Source: Tateyamaria omphalii
GTDB taxonomy: Bacteria > Pseudomonadota > Alphaproteobacteria > Rhodobacterales > Rhodobacteraceae
Direction of reading: 5' to 3'
Length of the DNA: 64,000 nucleotides
Assembly (NCBI RefSeq): GCF_019802125.1
Contig: NZ_JAHVHT010000001.1
Coordinates: 62,001 to 126,000 of the forward strand
The notes below the pieces were generated by a model, which was given only the letters and a program-made list of their open reading frames with translations, searched no databases and had not been told where the DNA came from. Positions within the stretch are counted from its first letter, which is position 1, and each line of letters starts with the position of its first letter. Both the position numbers and the translations under genes were made by a program. Shown piece after piece: positions 18,027 to 25,393 of the stretch.

Positions 18027-19034
18027 TTACGGGCGAAGAGCGTCCGGGATCGCGATACCGGCCTCTTCATAGTACCGAGCCGCACCGGGATGCAGGGGCA
18101 CGTTGACGGAAGAAAACGCGGTTTCCGGCGTGACCTCTTTCAGGAAGAACGCAGTTGCGTGAACTTCGTCGAGGTTTTCCCAGAACGCCTTGGTCGCGTT
18201 GTAGACAACATCTTCATCCACGCCAGTATGGGTGCCGATGAATTGGGTGAAGCCCAGAGCCGTGATCACGCCGCCGGTCAACTGACCTTTGTAGACGCCG
18301 CCGTCAAACTGGAGCATTCCTCGACCCGGACGCCCGAATAGAGCCTGCATGGCTTCTGATCCAACCACTTCTTCGGGAATGGACAGAACTCGAAACTCGC
18401 CGGACAGGCCAAACTGCTCGATCTTGGATGAGCCGATCTCAGCCGGACGGACCATCATATCGATTTTCTTGTCGGCAAGGGCCGCGTAGCCTTCGCCCCA
18501 GCTTAGGCGGACGGCTTCATAGTCTGTGCCCGCTTCATAGCCGGTAATGATCTTGATGAGCGCCTCGGACGTGGCCGAAGCCGACCCGGCGGGCGGGCCT
18601 GTGAATATGGTTTTGCCCTTCAGGTCTTCCCAGGTCTCGATGCCGGAACCTGCCAGCGTGACCGGGTGATACGCACCTGCCTTGAACCCAAGGATTGAAC
18701 GTAGCTCGCCAGCCGCTGCCGGAGCGTCGTCCACGCTTTCATACATGCGCTTTTGGCCCTTCATAAGGTTGACGAGAGACGGCACGGTCGAGAAGAAGTC
18801 GATCTCCTGCCGCCCACCTTTGAGCATAGACTTTGTGAGCGTCTGGCCAGCGTTGACTTGAATCTCGACATCCGACTTGCCCGCTTGGTTTGCGAACGTC
18901 ACGAACATCGTGTGAACGGGATCGCCCACGCCTGCCGTTTCGCCCTTGAATATTTGTGCTGTAGCCGCAGCAGGTGCGAATGTTGCCGTCGCCAATATCG
19001 CAGTGGCAGCAGCGATTTTCCTGAAGTTGTACAC
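18027..19034 (-). CDS. TAXI family TRAP transporter solute-binding protein
   Basis: A 335-residue periplasmic protein. The signal peptide (MYNFRKIAAATAILATATF, cut after ATAQ) is followed by the TAXI fold: QVNAGQTLTKSMLKGGRQEI, LKGKTIFTGPPAGSASATSE (the substrate-loop region) and ADKKIDMMVRPAEIGSSKIE. It captures the solute and delivers it to the fused permease encoded next. An AGGGAGGA-like ribosome site precedes ATG 19034. First gene of the transporter-sulfatase operon, divergent from a LysR gene across 89 bases. Confidence 0.92.
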   Translation of the reverse strand: MYNFRKIAAATAILATATFAPAAATAQIFKGETAGVGDPVHTMFVTFANQAGKSDVEIQVNAGQTLTKSMLKGGRQEIDFFSTVPSLVNLMKGQKRMYESVDDAPAAAGELRSILGFKAGAYHPVTLAGSGIETWEDLKGKTIFTGPPAGSASATSEALIKIITGYEAGTDYEAVRLSWGEGYAALADKKIDMMVRPAEIGSSKIEQFGLSGEFRVLSIPEEVVGSEAMQALFGRPGRGMLQFDGGVYKGQLTGGVITALGFTQFIGTHTGVDEDVVYNATKAFWENLDEVHATAFFLKEVTPETAFSSVNVPLHPGAARYYEEAGIAIPDALRP

Positions 19035-19089
19035 AGAGTCCTCCCTTGATTTTGACTAAGAACCTAGCAGCGAACTTACATTTAATATA

Positions 19090-19107
19090 ATCAGACATGC
19101 GACTGAT
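19090..19107. promoter_or_regulatory. Candidate LysR operator (ATCAG-N8-CTGAT)
   Basis: ATCAGACATGCGACTGAT has perfect five-base inverted arms in the 89-base divergent region between the TRAP operon and the LysR gene, 16 bases before the LysR start. Outer bases (ATA and TAT) extend the symmetry. LysR proteins typically bind such interrupted dyads (T-N11-A type) beside their own promoter. Confidence 0.55.
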
Positions 19108-19123
19108 CGTATAAAGAATTGCT

Positions 19124-20008
19124 ATGAAACTTGATCCAAAGCATCTCGCTCAACTATCGGTCATCGTCGAGACCGGATCATTCCAAGCGGCAGCAGATCG
19201 ACTAGGTCTGACGCAGCCTGCTCTCAGCCGAAACATGAAAGCCCTGGAAGTCAGGCTGGGCGCGACCCTTTTTAATCGGGACGGACGGAAATCGATACCG
19301 AATGCATTGGGACTTCGTCTTTCCCGCAATGGGCAAGCCATCCGGTTGGCCGAAGAACAGGCAAGCGTTCTGGCAGATCAGTCGGCTAAGGGGGCAGTCG
19401 GAGAACTCAGGATCGGCGCACCGCCCATCGTTGCGGGCCGCTTCTTGAGCACCTCCATAGCCCGATTTATCCGTGAAAACCCGAATTGCGTCGTCGAGAT
19501 GCGGACCGGGCTGGTCCATGAACTCCGCACTATGCTGGAACAGGGACAGGTGGATTTTGTCCTGGGCCCCCAAAGCTTGGCTGATCCATCTGATGGCTTG
19601 GATTTCGAACCGCTCATCGATGACAGAGTTGGGATTCTGTGCCGAACAGGGCATCCGTTGACAGCACGCAAAAATGTGATGGCTTCGGACCTTGAGGCGC
19701 AGGTATGGCTTGCACATTCCCGTGGTAGTTTGTTGCGGCAACAAACCGAAGCCGCGATGACCGCATCAGGGGTCAAGTCCATGCACATCGTTTGCGAAAC
19801 CGACTCCATAAGGTCGGTCCTAGAAATCGTTGGAGATACCGACCTGATCACCACAATGCCAAGAGCAACGACGGCCTCATATCTGGAAGACAAGCTGGTC
19901 TTTCTAGACTTCGACCATCCACGATTTCACCGACCATTGGGTGTCATCAGGCAAACAAAGTCATCTTCCAATCCAATGGAGGTTAGGTTTCTGTCCACCC
20001 TTGTCTGA
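19124..20008 (+). CDS. LysR family transcriptional regulator of the TRAP-sulfatase operon
   Basis: A 294-residue LysR protein. LSVIVETGSFQAAADRLGLT with QPALSRNMKALEVRLGATLF is the winged helix-turn-helix; the co-inducer domain starts at GELRIGAPPIVAGRFLSTSI. ATG 19124 is the natural start. It is divergent from the TAXI-TRAP-sulfatase operon, the classic arrangement for a LysR activator of the neighbouring operon, and a dyad lies between them. The inducer is presumably the transported sulfate ester or a product; this is inference. Confidence 0.92.
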   Translation: MKLDPKHLAQLSVIVETGSFQAAADRLGLTQPALSRNMKALEVRLGATLFNRDGRKSIPNALGLRLSRNGQAIRLAEEQASVLADQSAKGAVGELRIGAPPIVAGRFLSTSIARFIRENPNCVVEMRTGLVHELRTMLEQGQVDFVLGPQSLADPSDGLDFEPLIDDRVGILCRTGHPLTARKNVMASDLEAQVWLAHSRGSLLRQQTEAAMTASGVKSMHIVCETDSIRSVLEIVGDTDLITTMPRATTASYLEDKLVFLDFDHPRFHRPLGVIRQTKSSSNPMEVRFLSTLV

Positions 20009-20086
20009 TCGATGGCAAGACCAATGGTTCTGGCGGGGACGTCGTGCGGCTTAGGTCATTGAAAGAGCCACAAGGTTGGAACCTCA

Positions 20087-20157
20087 GCGAATGTCTCCTT
20101 TGGCGGGCTGCGCCGCAGCGATTGGCATGCCGGGCGAACGGCAGCATTGGGCCGTCA
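20087..20157 (+). repeat. Dispersed intergenic element, copy D
   Basis: Aligns without gaps to the copy at 14354-14424 (about 73% identity by hand count), starting GCGAATGTC and ending GGGCGAACGGCAGCATTGGG then CCGTCA. It lies in the 446-base gap between the LysR gene and the ABC binding-protein gene. No gene was seen in that gap; its right end holds the palindrome described next. Confidence 0.65.
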
Positions 20158-20402
20158 ACATCGAAACAGAGTTTTCCTCTTTCCCCACTTGTCGCCTCAC
20201 TCTCTCGAGCAACGCCAACTGGACGAAGTTTATCAGTAGCGTGTCTTTCGCTAGCGCGCGGCGCCTTGGATTGCGCCACTCTGGATGACTGTCCAAGTGC
20301 TGGGCTTTGAGTTGCGCGCATCGCCCAGCGATTCAGCACTGTGAAACTGGTTTTTCTGCAATTGCCCTGAATTTCCTTGACTCCAACAGGGTTTTCCAGA
20401 AA

Positions 20403-20438
20403 TTCTATATAACGGCACATTTGTGCTGATATATAGAA
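20403..20438. promoter_or_regulatory. 36-base palindrome upstream of the ABC transporter operon
   Basis: TTCTATATAACGGCACA and TGTGCTGATATATAGAA are inverted arms around a TT centre, matching at 15 of 17 positions. The site ends 16 bases before the binding-protein ATG, just ahead of the AGGGAGGT ribosome site. The left arm, read on the other strand (TGTGCCGTTATATAGAA), recurs exactly at 30185-30201. A regulator operator is likely; the IclR protein encoded at 29021 is the prime candidate. Confidence 0.7.
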
Positions 20439-20454
20439 CAATAGGGAGGTCATC

Positions 20455-21489
20455 ATGCTCACTAAATCTTCTTTTCTCGGCATAGCGGCGGCCGCACTAG
20501 CGATGCTGCCCGCCACCGCTATGGCTGAGAGCCCGACTGTCCAGCAGATCAAAGAACGCGGGACGCTGCTTTGCTCCGGACACAACGGCAGCTACTTCGG
20601 CTTTGTCGAAGTGAACGACAAGAATGAGTGGAAGGGTCTCGACATCGACCTTTGCCGCGCGCTAACCACCGCGATCCTCGGCGATCCGAATGCCAATCAG
20701 ATCGTACCGCTCTCCTGGGCGCAGCGCTTCCCCGCACTACAGTCGGGCGATGTGGACGTCATAATTAAGGCGACGGGCTGGACGATGGGCCGTGACACTG
20801 AACTTGGTCTTCAGTTCAGCCTGCCTTACTTTTTCGGCGGTACTCAGTTCATGGCGCATGGAGATCTTGGCATCACAGAAGCGAAGGATCTCGAAGGCGG
20901 TACGATCTGCGTTGAGGCTGGCACAACCATCGAACGCATTTCGGCAAACTACCTGTCGACGATAGGCGTTGAGCACACGATGGTGTCCTACGAAAGCGCG
21001 GCTGAATTGCGAGCGGCCTACGTCGCCAACCGTTGCGACGCCTTTGCGGGTTGGGGACCGAACCTGGCTGTTCTGCGTGCAACCGAGATCGACAACCCGG
21101 ATGCACACGTGATCCTGAGCGACCAACTTTCGTCCGAACCTATTTCTGCTGCGATGCGTCAGGGTGACGAAGAGTTTGTCGATGTGGTCAACTGGATGCT
21201 GGCCGCGATGCTGATCGCGGAGGAAGAGGGTGTCACCATGGCCAATGTCGAAGAGATGGCCGCGAACCCGCCCAACCCTAAGGTTGCGCGGCTCCTGGGC
21301 GCCGAGCCTGGCATGGGCGAACGGCTTGGCCTACGCGACACCTGGGCCCGCGAGATGATCGCGGCGGTCGGCAACTTTGGTGAGGTCTACGACCGTAACC
21401 TGGGTGCAAACAGCCCCTACAATCTGGATCGTGGTCTCAACAACCTGTGGAGCCACGGCGGCGTTCTCTACGCGCCGATCCTCGACTGA
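20455..21489 (+). CDS. Amino-acid ABC transporter substrate-binding protein (AapJ-like)
   Basis: A 344-residue family-3 periplasmic binding protein. The signal peptide covers MLTKSSFLGIAAAALAMLPA and ends in AMAES. IKERGTLLCSGHNGSYFGF, KGLDIDLCRALTTAILGDP and ALQSGDVDVIIKATGWTMGR follow the AapJ pattern of general L-amino-acid transporters, and the C-terminus carries the AapJ-type extension with YDRNLGANSPYNLDRGLNNL. A strong AGGGAGGT ribosome site precedes ATG 20455. It is the first gene of an operon with two permeases; the partner ATPase is 15 kb downstream at 38309. The substrate may be an unusual amino acid of the island, not a common one; this is inferred from the neighbours. Confidence 0.92.
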   Translation: MLTKSSFLGIAAAALAMLPATAMAESPTVQQIKERGTLLCSGHNGSYFGFVEVNDKNEWKGLDIDLCRALTTAILGDPNANQIVPLSWAQRFPALQSGDVDVIIKATGWTMGRDTELGLQFSLPYFFGGTQFMAHGDLGITEAKDLEGGTICVEAGTTIERISANYLSTIGVEHTMVSYESAAELRAAYVANRCDAFAGWGPNLAVLRATEIDNPDAHVILSDQLSSEPISAAMRQGDEEFVDVVNWMLAAMLIAEEEGVTMANVEEMAANPPNPKVARLLGAEPGMGERLGLRDTWAREMIAAVGNFGEVYDRNLGANSPYNLDRGLNNLWSHGGVLYAPILD

Positions 21490-21502
21490 AGTCAACAGAC
21501 GC

Positions 21503-21530
21503 AAGGGTCGGCGGTTGGGCCGGCCCTTTT
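21503..21530 (+). terminator. Hairpin with T-run between binding-protein and permease genes
   Basis: AAGGGTCGGC pairs with GCCGGCCCTT (one G-T pair) around GGTTGG, followed by TTTT. Such hairpins after a binding-protein gene commonly lower permease expression relative to the binding protein. Confidence 0.65.
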
Positions 21531-21552
21531 CTCTTTCCGGGTAGGGGCCATC

Positions 21553-22689
21553 ATGTCAAAGGCTGATGAGCTGCGCCGCAAGGCGAAGCAACGCAGGTTT
21601 TTTATCCAAGCAGCGCTGGTTGGGTTGTCTGGTTTTGCTGTCGCTGGTGCCTTCATGACCGCGCGAACCAATCTCGAAGCGCAGGGACTGACCAGCGGCT
21701 TCGGGTTTCTGGAGCGCAGTACCGGGTGGGACTATAGTTTCTCACTGGTCGAAAAAAGCATCATGGACCCGTATGCGCAGACGCTGTTTGTCGGGTTTCT
21801 GAACACTTTGTTTGTCGGTTTCATTGCGATCTTCCTGACCACGCTGTTCGGGTTCATCATCGGTACAGCGCGGGATGCGTCGAACATCGCGGTAAAGTCG
21901 GCGGCGACGGTGTATGTACAGGTTTTCCGGAACATTCCGCTGATCCTGCAACTTGTCTTTCTCTACGCGGTGCTCATCAACCTGCCAGGCCCCCGGCAAG
22001 CGATGTCGATGGCGGATACTTTTTTCCTATCGAACCGCGGTTTGATGATGCCGGGGCTGAGCGTCACACCGGGAGTAGCGGTGGCGCTGCTATTGGCGTC
22101 CATTGTGCTTGGAGTCGTGCTGATCTGGAACAAGCAGCCCTTGCTCAGAGGATTGTTGATCTGGATGGGTGGGTCGATTCTGCTGAGCCTGATCGTGGCG
22201 GCGATCATGCGTCCAGAAGGAGAGGCGCTCGTTTCGATCCCTTCGCTTCAGGGCTTGCGGTTCCGGGGCGGGATCACGGTGCCGATCGAGCTGTTCGGCA
22301 TGATTGTTGCGATCACGCTGTATGGCAGTGCCTATATCGCCGAGGTCGTCCGTGGTGGGCTGGCGCAGGTGCCGCGCGGGCTGACCGAGGCCGGGCAGGC
22401 TTTGGGGCTATCGACGGGCCAGATCTGGTCGCGGATCAAGATGCCGATGGCGTTGCGTTCGATCATTCCGCCGTTGGGCAACCAGTGGATCTTCATGATG
22501 AAGGCAACGACCATTGGTGTGGCGATCGGGTTTAGTGACCTCTTTTACATCGTCTCGATCTCGATCACGCAGTCGGGGCAAACGCTGGAGCTTATTGCGA
22601 TTTTGGCGGGCGCGTTCCTTCTCGTGAACGGAGGCTTGGCCGTGTTTACCAACTGGCTCAATGCCCGCATGGAACTGAAGGCACACTGA
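21553..22689 (+). CDS. Amino-acid ABC transporter permease (AapQ-like)
   Basis: A 378-residue membrane protein with an N-terminal segment (RRFFIQAALVGLSGFAVAGA) and a C-terminal HisM-type permease domain. TLFGFIIGTARDASNIAVKS and VYVQVFRNIPLILQLVFLYA are the start of the conserved core; EVVRGGLAQVPRGLTEAGQA then LGLSTGQIWSRIKMPMALRS is the EAA loop that docks on the ATPase. It pairs with the second permease, whose gene begins one base after its stop. The dimeric AapQ/AapM arrangement with a long insert is typical of the Aap/Bzt group. Confidence 0.92.
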   Translation: MSKADELRRKAKQRRFFIQAALVGLSGFAVAGAFMTARTNLEAQGLTSGFGFLERSTGWDYSFSLVEKSIMDPYAQTLFVGFLNTLFVGFIAIFLTTLFGFIIGTARDASNIAVKSAATVYVQVFRNIPLILQLVFLYAVLINLPGPRQAMSMADTFFLSNRGLMMPGLSVTPGVAVALLLASIVLGVVLIWNKQPLLRGLLIWMGGSILLSLIVAAIMRPEGEALVSIPSLQGLRFRGGITVPIELFGMIVAITLYGSAYIAEVVRGGLAQVPRGLTEAGQALGLSTGQIWSRIKMPMALRSIIPPLGNQWIFMMKATTIGVAIGFSDLFYIVSISITQSGQTLELIAILAGAFLLVNGGLAVFTNWLNARMELKAH

Positions 22690-22690
22690 C

Positions 22691-23782
22691 ATGGCCGATA
22701 TCTCAGCATCCGCACCCCCTAGCCCGACGACGTCCATCGGGGCGACATTGCGCAAACGGGCGTTCTCGTCACCATCCGACACGGCTTTGACAGTGATCGT
22801 CTTCGGCATCCTGTTGTGGCTGGCCTGGACCCTGTTCGATTGGGCCATCCTGCGCGCGATCTGGTCGGCGGAAAACGTCGATCAATGCGGCAAGGGTACC
22901 GGGGCAGGGGCCTGTTGGGCCGTCATCGATGCGCGGCACCGACTGATCCTGTTCGGGCTTTATCCGTTCGACCAACACTGGCGGTCAACGCTGGCCGCCG
23001 TGGCGATCATCGCGACGGTCATCCTGTCTTGCATACCTCTGATGTGGACCGCCCGCAGGATCGTCACGCTGTGGATCGTCGGTTTTGCAACTTACTACCT
23101 GTTGATGGAGGGAAGCCTCATCGGGCTGCAACAAGTCACGACAGATGGTTGGGGCGGCTTGTCGCTGACACTGTTCCTGTTCTCGTCGGTCGTGCTGCTT
23201 GGAATGCCGATGGGTCTCGGACTGGCGCTGATGCGGCGGTCGAAGATGCCGTTTGTGCGCGGTTTTGCGGTGGTACTGATCGACTTCGTGCGCTCATTGC
23301 CGCTGCTAGTGACGCTTTTTACCGCTGCCGTCGTGATCCCGATCATACTGCCAAGTTGGTTGGAAGGCGACAAAATCTGGCGGGTCATCATCGCCTTCGC
23401 CCTGTTCTTTGCCTGCTATCAGGCCGAAGTGTTCAGGGGCGGGTTTCAGGCGATCCCGAAGGGGCAGTTCGAGGCCGGGGCCGCGTTGGGACTCAGCTAT
23501 TGGCAGACGCTGGGGCGCATCGTATTGCCGCAAGTATTCCGTCACGCTCTGCCGTCGACGATCAACATGGTGGTCATCACGTTCAAGGAGACAGCGCTGG
23601 TCATCATTATCGGCTTCTTCGACATCATGGCCTCGGCTAAAGCGGCCTTCGGCACAGGTGAATGGGCGCCACATTACCTGGAGGTCTATGTGTTCGTCGC
23701 ACTGATCTACTGGGCGTTTATTTTCTCGCTTGGCCAGTATGGCGAGTACCTGAAAGGCCGCATGGCCATTTCTGAGCGCTAG
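22691..23782 (+). CDS. Amino-acid ABC transporter permease (AapM-like)
   Basis: A 363-residue partner permease. It has an N-terminal hydrophobic region, a periplasmic stretch with CGKGTGAGACWAVIDARH (characteristic of AapM), and a HisM-like core with LLGMPMGLGLALMRRSKMPF, DFVRSLPLLVTLFTAAVVIP and EVFRGGFQAIPKGQFEAGAA as the EAA loop. Start ATG 22691 is one base after the stop of the first permease. A strong terminator follows 25 bases after the stop, so the ATPase is not in this transcript and must come from 38309 or elsewhere. Confidence 0.92.
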   Translation: MADISASAPPSPTTSIGATLRKRAFSSPSDTALTVIVFGILLWLAWTLFDWAILRAIWSAENVDQCGKGTGAGACWAVIDARHRLILFGLYPFDQHWRSTLAAVAIIATVILSCIPLMWTARRIVTLWIVGFATYYLLMEGSLIGLQQVTTDGWGGLSLTLFLFSSVVLLGMPMGLGLALMRRSKMPFVRGFAVVLIDFVRSLPLLVTLFTAAVVIPIILPSWLEGDKIWRVIIAFALFFACYQAEVFRGGFQAIPKGQFEAGAALGLSYWQTLGRIVLPQVFRHALPSTINMVVITFKETALVIIIGFFDIMASAKAAFGTGEWAPHYLEVYVFVALIYWAFIFSLGQYGEYLKGRMAISER

Positions 23783-23806
23783 ACTTTTCCCTCCCTGAAG
23801 ACTGGA

Positions 23807-23836
23807 CGGGCTGCACAGTTGTGCAGCCCGCTTTTT
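23807..23836 (+). terminator. Rho-independent terminator after ABC permease operon
   Basis: CGGGCTGCAC and GTGCAGCCCG form a perfect ten-base stem around AGTT, followed by CTTTTT. It lies between the convergent ends of the permease operon and the ETHE1-like pseudogene and overlaps the latter's stop by two bases. Confidence 0.9.
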
Positions 23837-24724
23837 AAGGTCTGTTCAAGGAAAGCTTCCGTGACATACTGCCATCGTCGTCCCTTGGGACAACTCCCAT
23901 ATGGATGTTCACCTGAAGTGAAGGGATGATGAGGGCGGGCATGGAGAGCTGTGCGTCACGTTCTGTACGCATGCGGATGAAGTCATCGCGGCTCGTGCCG
24001 CCGCCAACGTGGATATTCTCCTCTTTCTGCGCTCCGATCGTGGTTTCCCAGGCGATAGCACGACTGCCTGGCCCATAATCGTGGCACACGAACAGGCGCA
24101 TCCCGTCTGGCAAGGAAAAGACCCGCTGAATGGAATCGTATAGCGCTCCCGCACCCCCATCGGGAAAACCCGCCTTTGCCGAACCGCCATCCGGCATGAA
24201 GAGCGTATCTCCTGCAATGGCTGCGTCGCCGACAACATGAACCATTCAGGCGGGCGTGTGGCCGGGGGTGTGCATGGCGAAACCGTCCATACCTCCGATT
24301 TGGTAGCTGTCACCATCCGCGAAGAGGGCGTCGAATGGAGAACCGTTCCGCTCGAAGTCGGTGCCTTCGTCGAAAACCTTGCCGAAAATGTCCTGGACGG
24401 TGACGATGTAATCGCTGATGCGGATCTTGCCTCCAAGACGCTTCTGAATGTAACGCGCGCCGGTCAGGTGATCTGCATGGACATGGGTTTCAATGATCTA
24501 ATCTAGCTTGAGCTCGTTTGCTTCGATATGATCGATCATCGCGTCGGCGCAATCGAAACTGAGACGGCGAGCGGCGCAGTCAAAACTCATTACCGCGTCG
24601 ATGACCGCACAGGCGTTGCTGTCCGGATCACGAACGATGTAGCTGATCGTGTTGGATTGAGCGTCGAAACACGCGAGCTTACTTTCGCATGAACCGTCAG
24701 GTCGGGATCGGGTGGAGCGGGCAT
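23835..24724 (-). pseudogene. ETHE1-like persulfide dioxygenase (MBL fold), inactivated
   Basis: ETHE1-type enzymes oxidise glutathione persulfide to sulfite using one iron. Pieces of a whole gene are recognisable: start MPAPPDPDLTVHAK at 24724 with an AGGAGG site, ACFDAQSNTISYIVRDPDSN-like segment, ETHVHADHLTGARYIQKRLG (metal-binding HxHxDH), MHTPGHTPA, and AGDTLFMPDGGSAKAGFPDG with CHDYGPGSRAIAWETT to the natural C-terminus. Three lesions break it: a frameshift near 24675-24683, TAG at 24498-24500 where the family has a bulky residue before IIETHVHAD, and TGA at 24246-24248 where the family has a cysteine after GHTPA. Last gene of the minus-strand operon behind the VOC and PLP-enzyme genes. 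Loss may be recent, as the reading frames are otherwise well preserved. Confidence 0.88.
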
Positions 24725-24737
24725 GGAGCCTCCTGCT

Positions 24738-25376
24738 TCAGTCCAGTGTGACCGAGCCCGTGGGTGTGCCCAACTCAAACGAAAGCGCTTCGGGGCCTTC
24801 ATGGAGCTTGGCCAGATGATCGATGGAGAGCGCTTTCAGTGTGATGGAAAGCGCTTCGGGGTCTGGGTGGTGCAGGTGAACGTTTTTTAGCGTCACGCCG
24901 AGGTTCTGCTGCCCTGTGCTGGGATGTGGACCCGGCGACCATTCGATGAATGCGGGCAACAGGCCGCCCATGGGCAAGCTGCCGTCAACGGGCACAGTCA
25001 AACGCCAGGTGCGATCGCCGCGGGCGAAGTCGACGACTTCGCCCAGGTCGACCGGACTTGCCGCGAGGACGCCGTCAAGGTCGTCGGTGTTCACGACCCA
25101 GCAGAGCGCGCGGGGGCGTTCGGCCAACCGGGCCCTTGTGGTGGGATCGTCAAGCGTGAACCAGCGGGTGCGGCTCGGGTCGGGCGCGTCCGGGTCGATA
25201 GCGATCAGTTCGAAGAAACTTTCGTTTCCCGCCTGCATAACGCAGTTATGTGTACTCATCGCGTCGTGTTTGCTGCCGCGTGGCACCTCGACACCGAGTG
25301 TGTCCGACATGGCAGCGACGCCTTTCTCTAGCGTGTCGGTTCCGATGGCGAAATGGTCGATCTTATTGGACGGCAT
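24738..25376 (-). CDS. VOC family protein (glyoxalase-like domain)
   Basis: A 212-residue protein with a glyoxalase-like fold (two VOC modules in one chain). KIDHFAIGTDTLEKGVAAMS begins the first module with a metal-ligand histidine; ESFFELIAIDPDAP supplies a glutamate; TLKNVHLHHPDPEALSITLK begins the second. ATG 25376 has GGAG eight bases upstream and is preferred over a TTG at 25397 that would overlap the previous stop. It lies 17 bases after the PLP-enzyme gene and 13 bases before the ETHE1-like pseudogene, in one operon. The reaction is unknown; in context it may act on a product of the C-S lyase step. Confidence 0.82.
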   Translation of the reverse strand: MPSNKIDHFAIGTDTLEKGVAAMSDTLGVEVPRGSKHDAMSTHNCVMQAGNESFFELIAIDPDAPDPSRTRWFTLDDPTTRARLAERPRALCWVVNTDDLDGVLAASPVDLGEVVDFARGDRTWRLTVPVDGSLPMGGLLPAFIEWSPGPHPSTGQQNLGVTLKNVHLHHPDPEALSITLKALSIDHLAKLHEGPEALSFELGTPTGSVTLD

Positions 25377-25393
25377 GAGTGGCTCCGGATGGG

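Noticed and set aside
22816-23640. 274-codon frame overlapping the second ABC permease
   Set aside because: Shadow of the permease gene in another frame, arginine-rich, no conserved motif.
24246-24248. In-frame TGA at a conserved cysteine position, which could be selenocysteine
   Set aside because: The same gene also has a TAG at 24498 and a frameshift near 24680, so decay explains it better; no SECIS-like hairpin was looked for beyond a glance.
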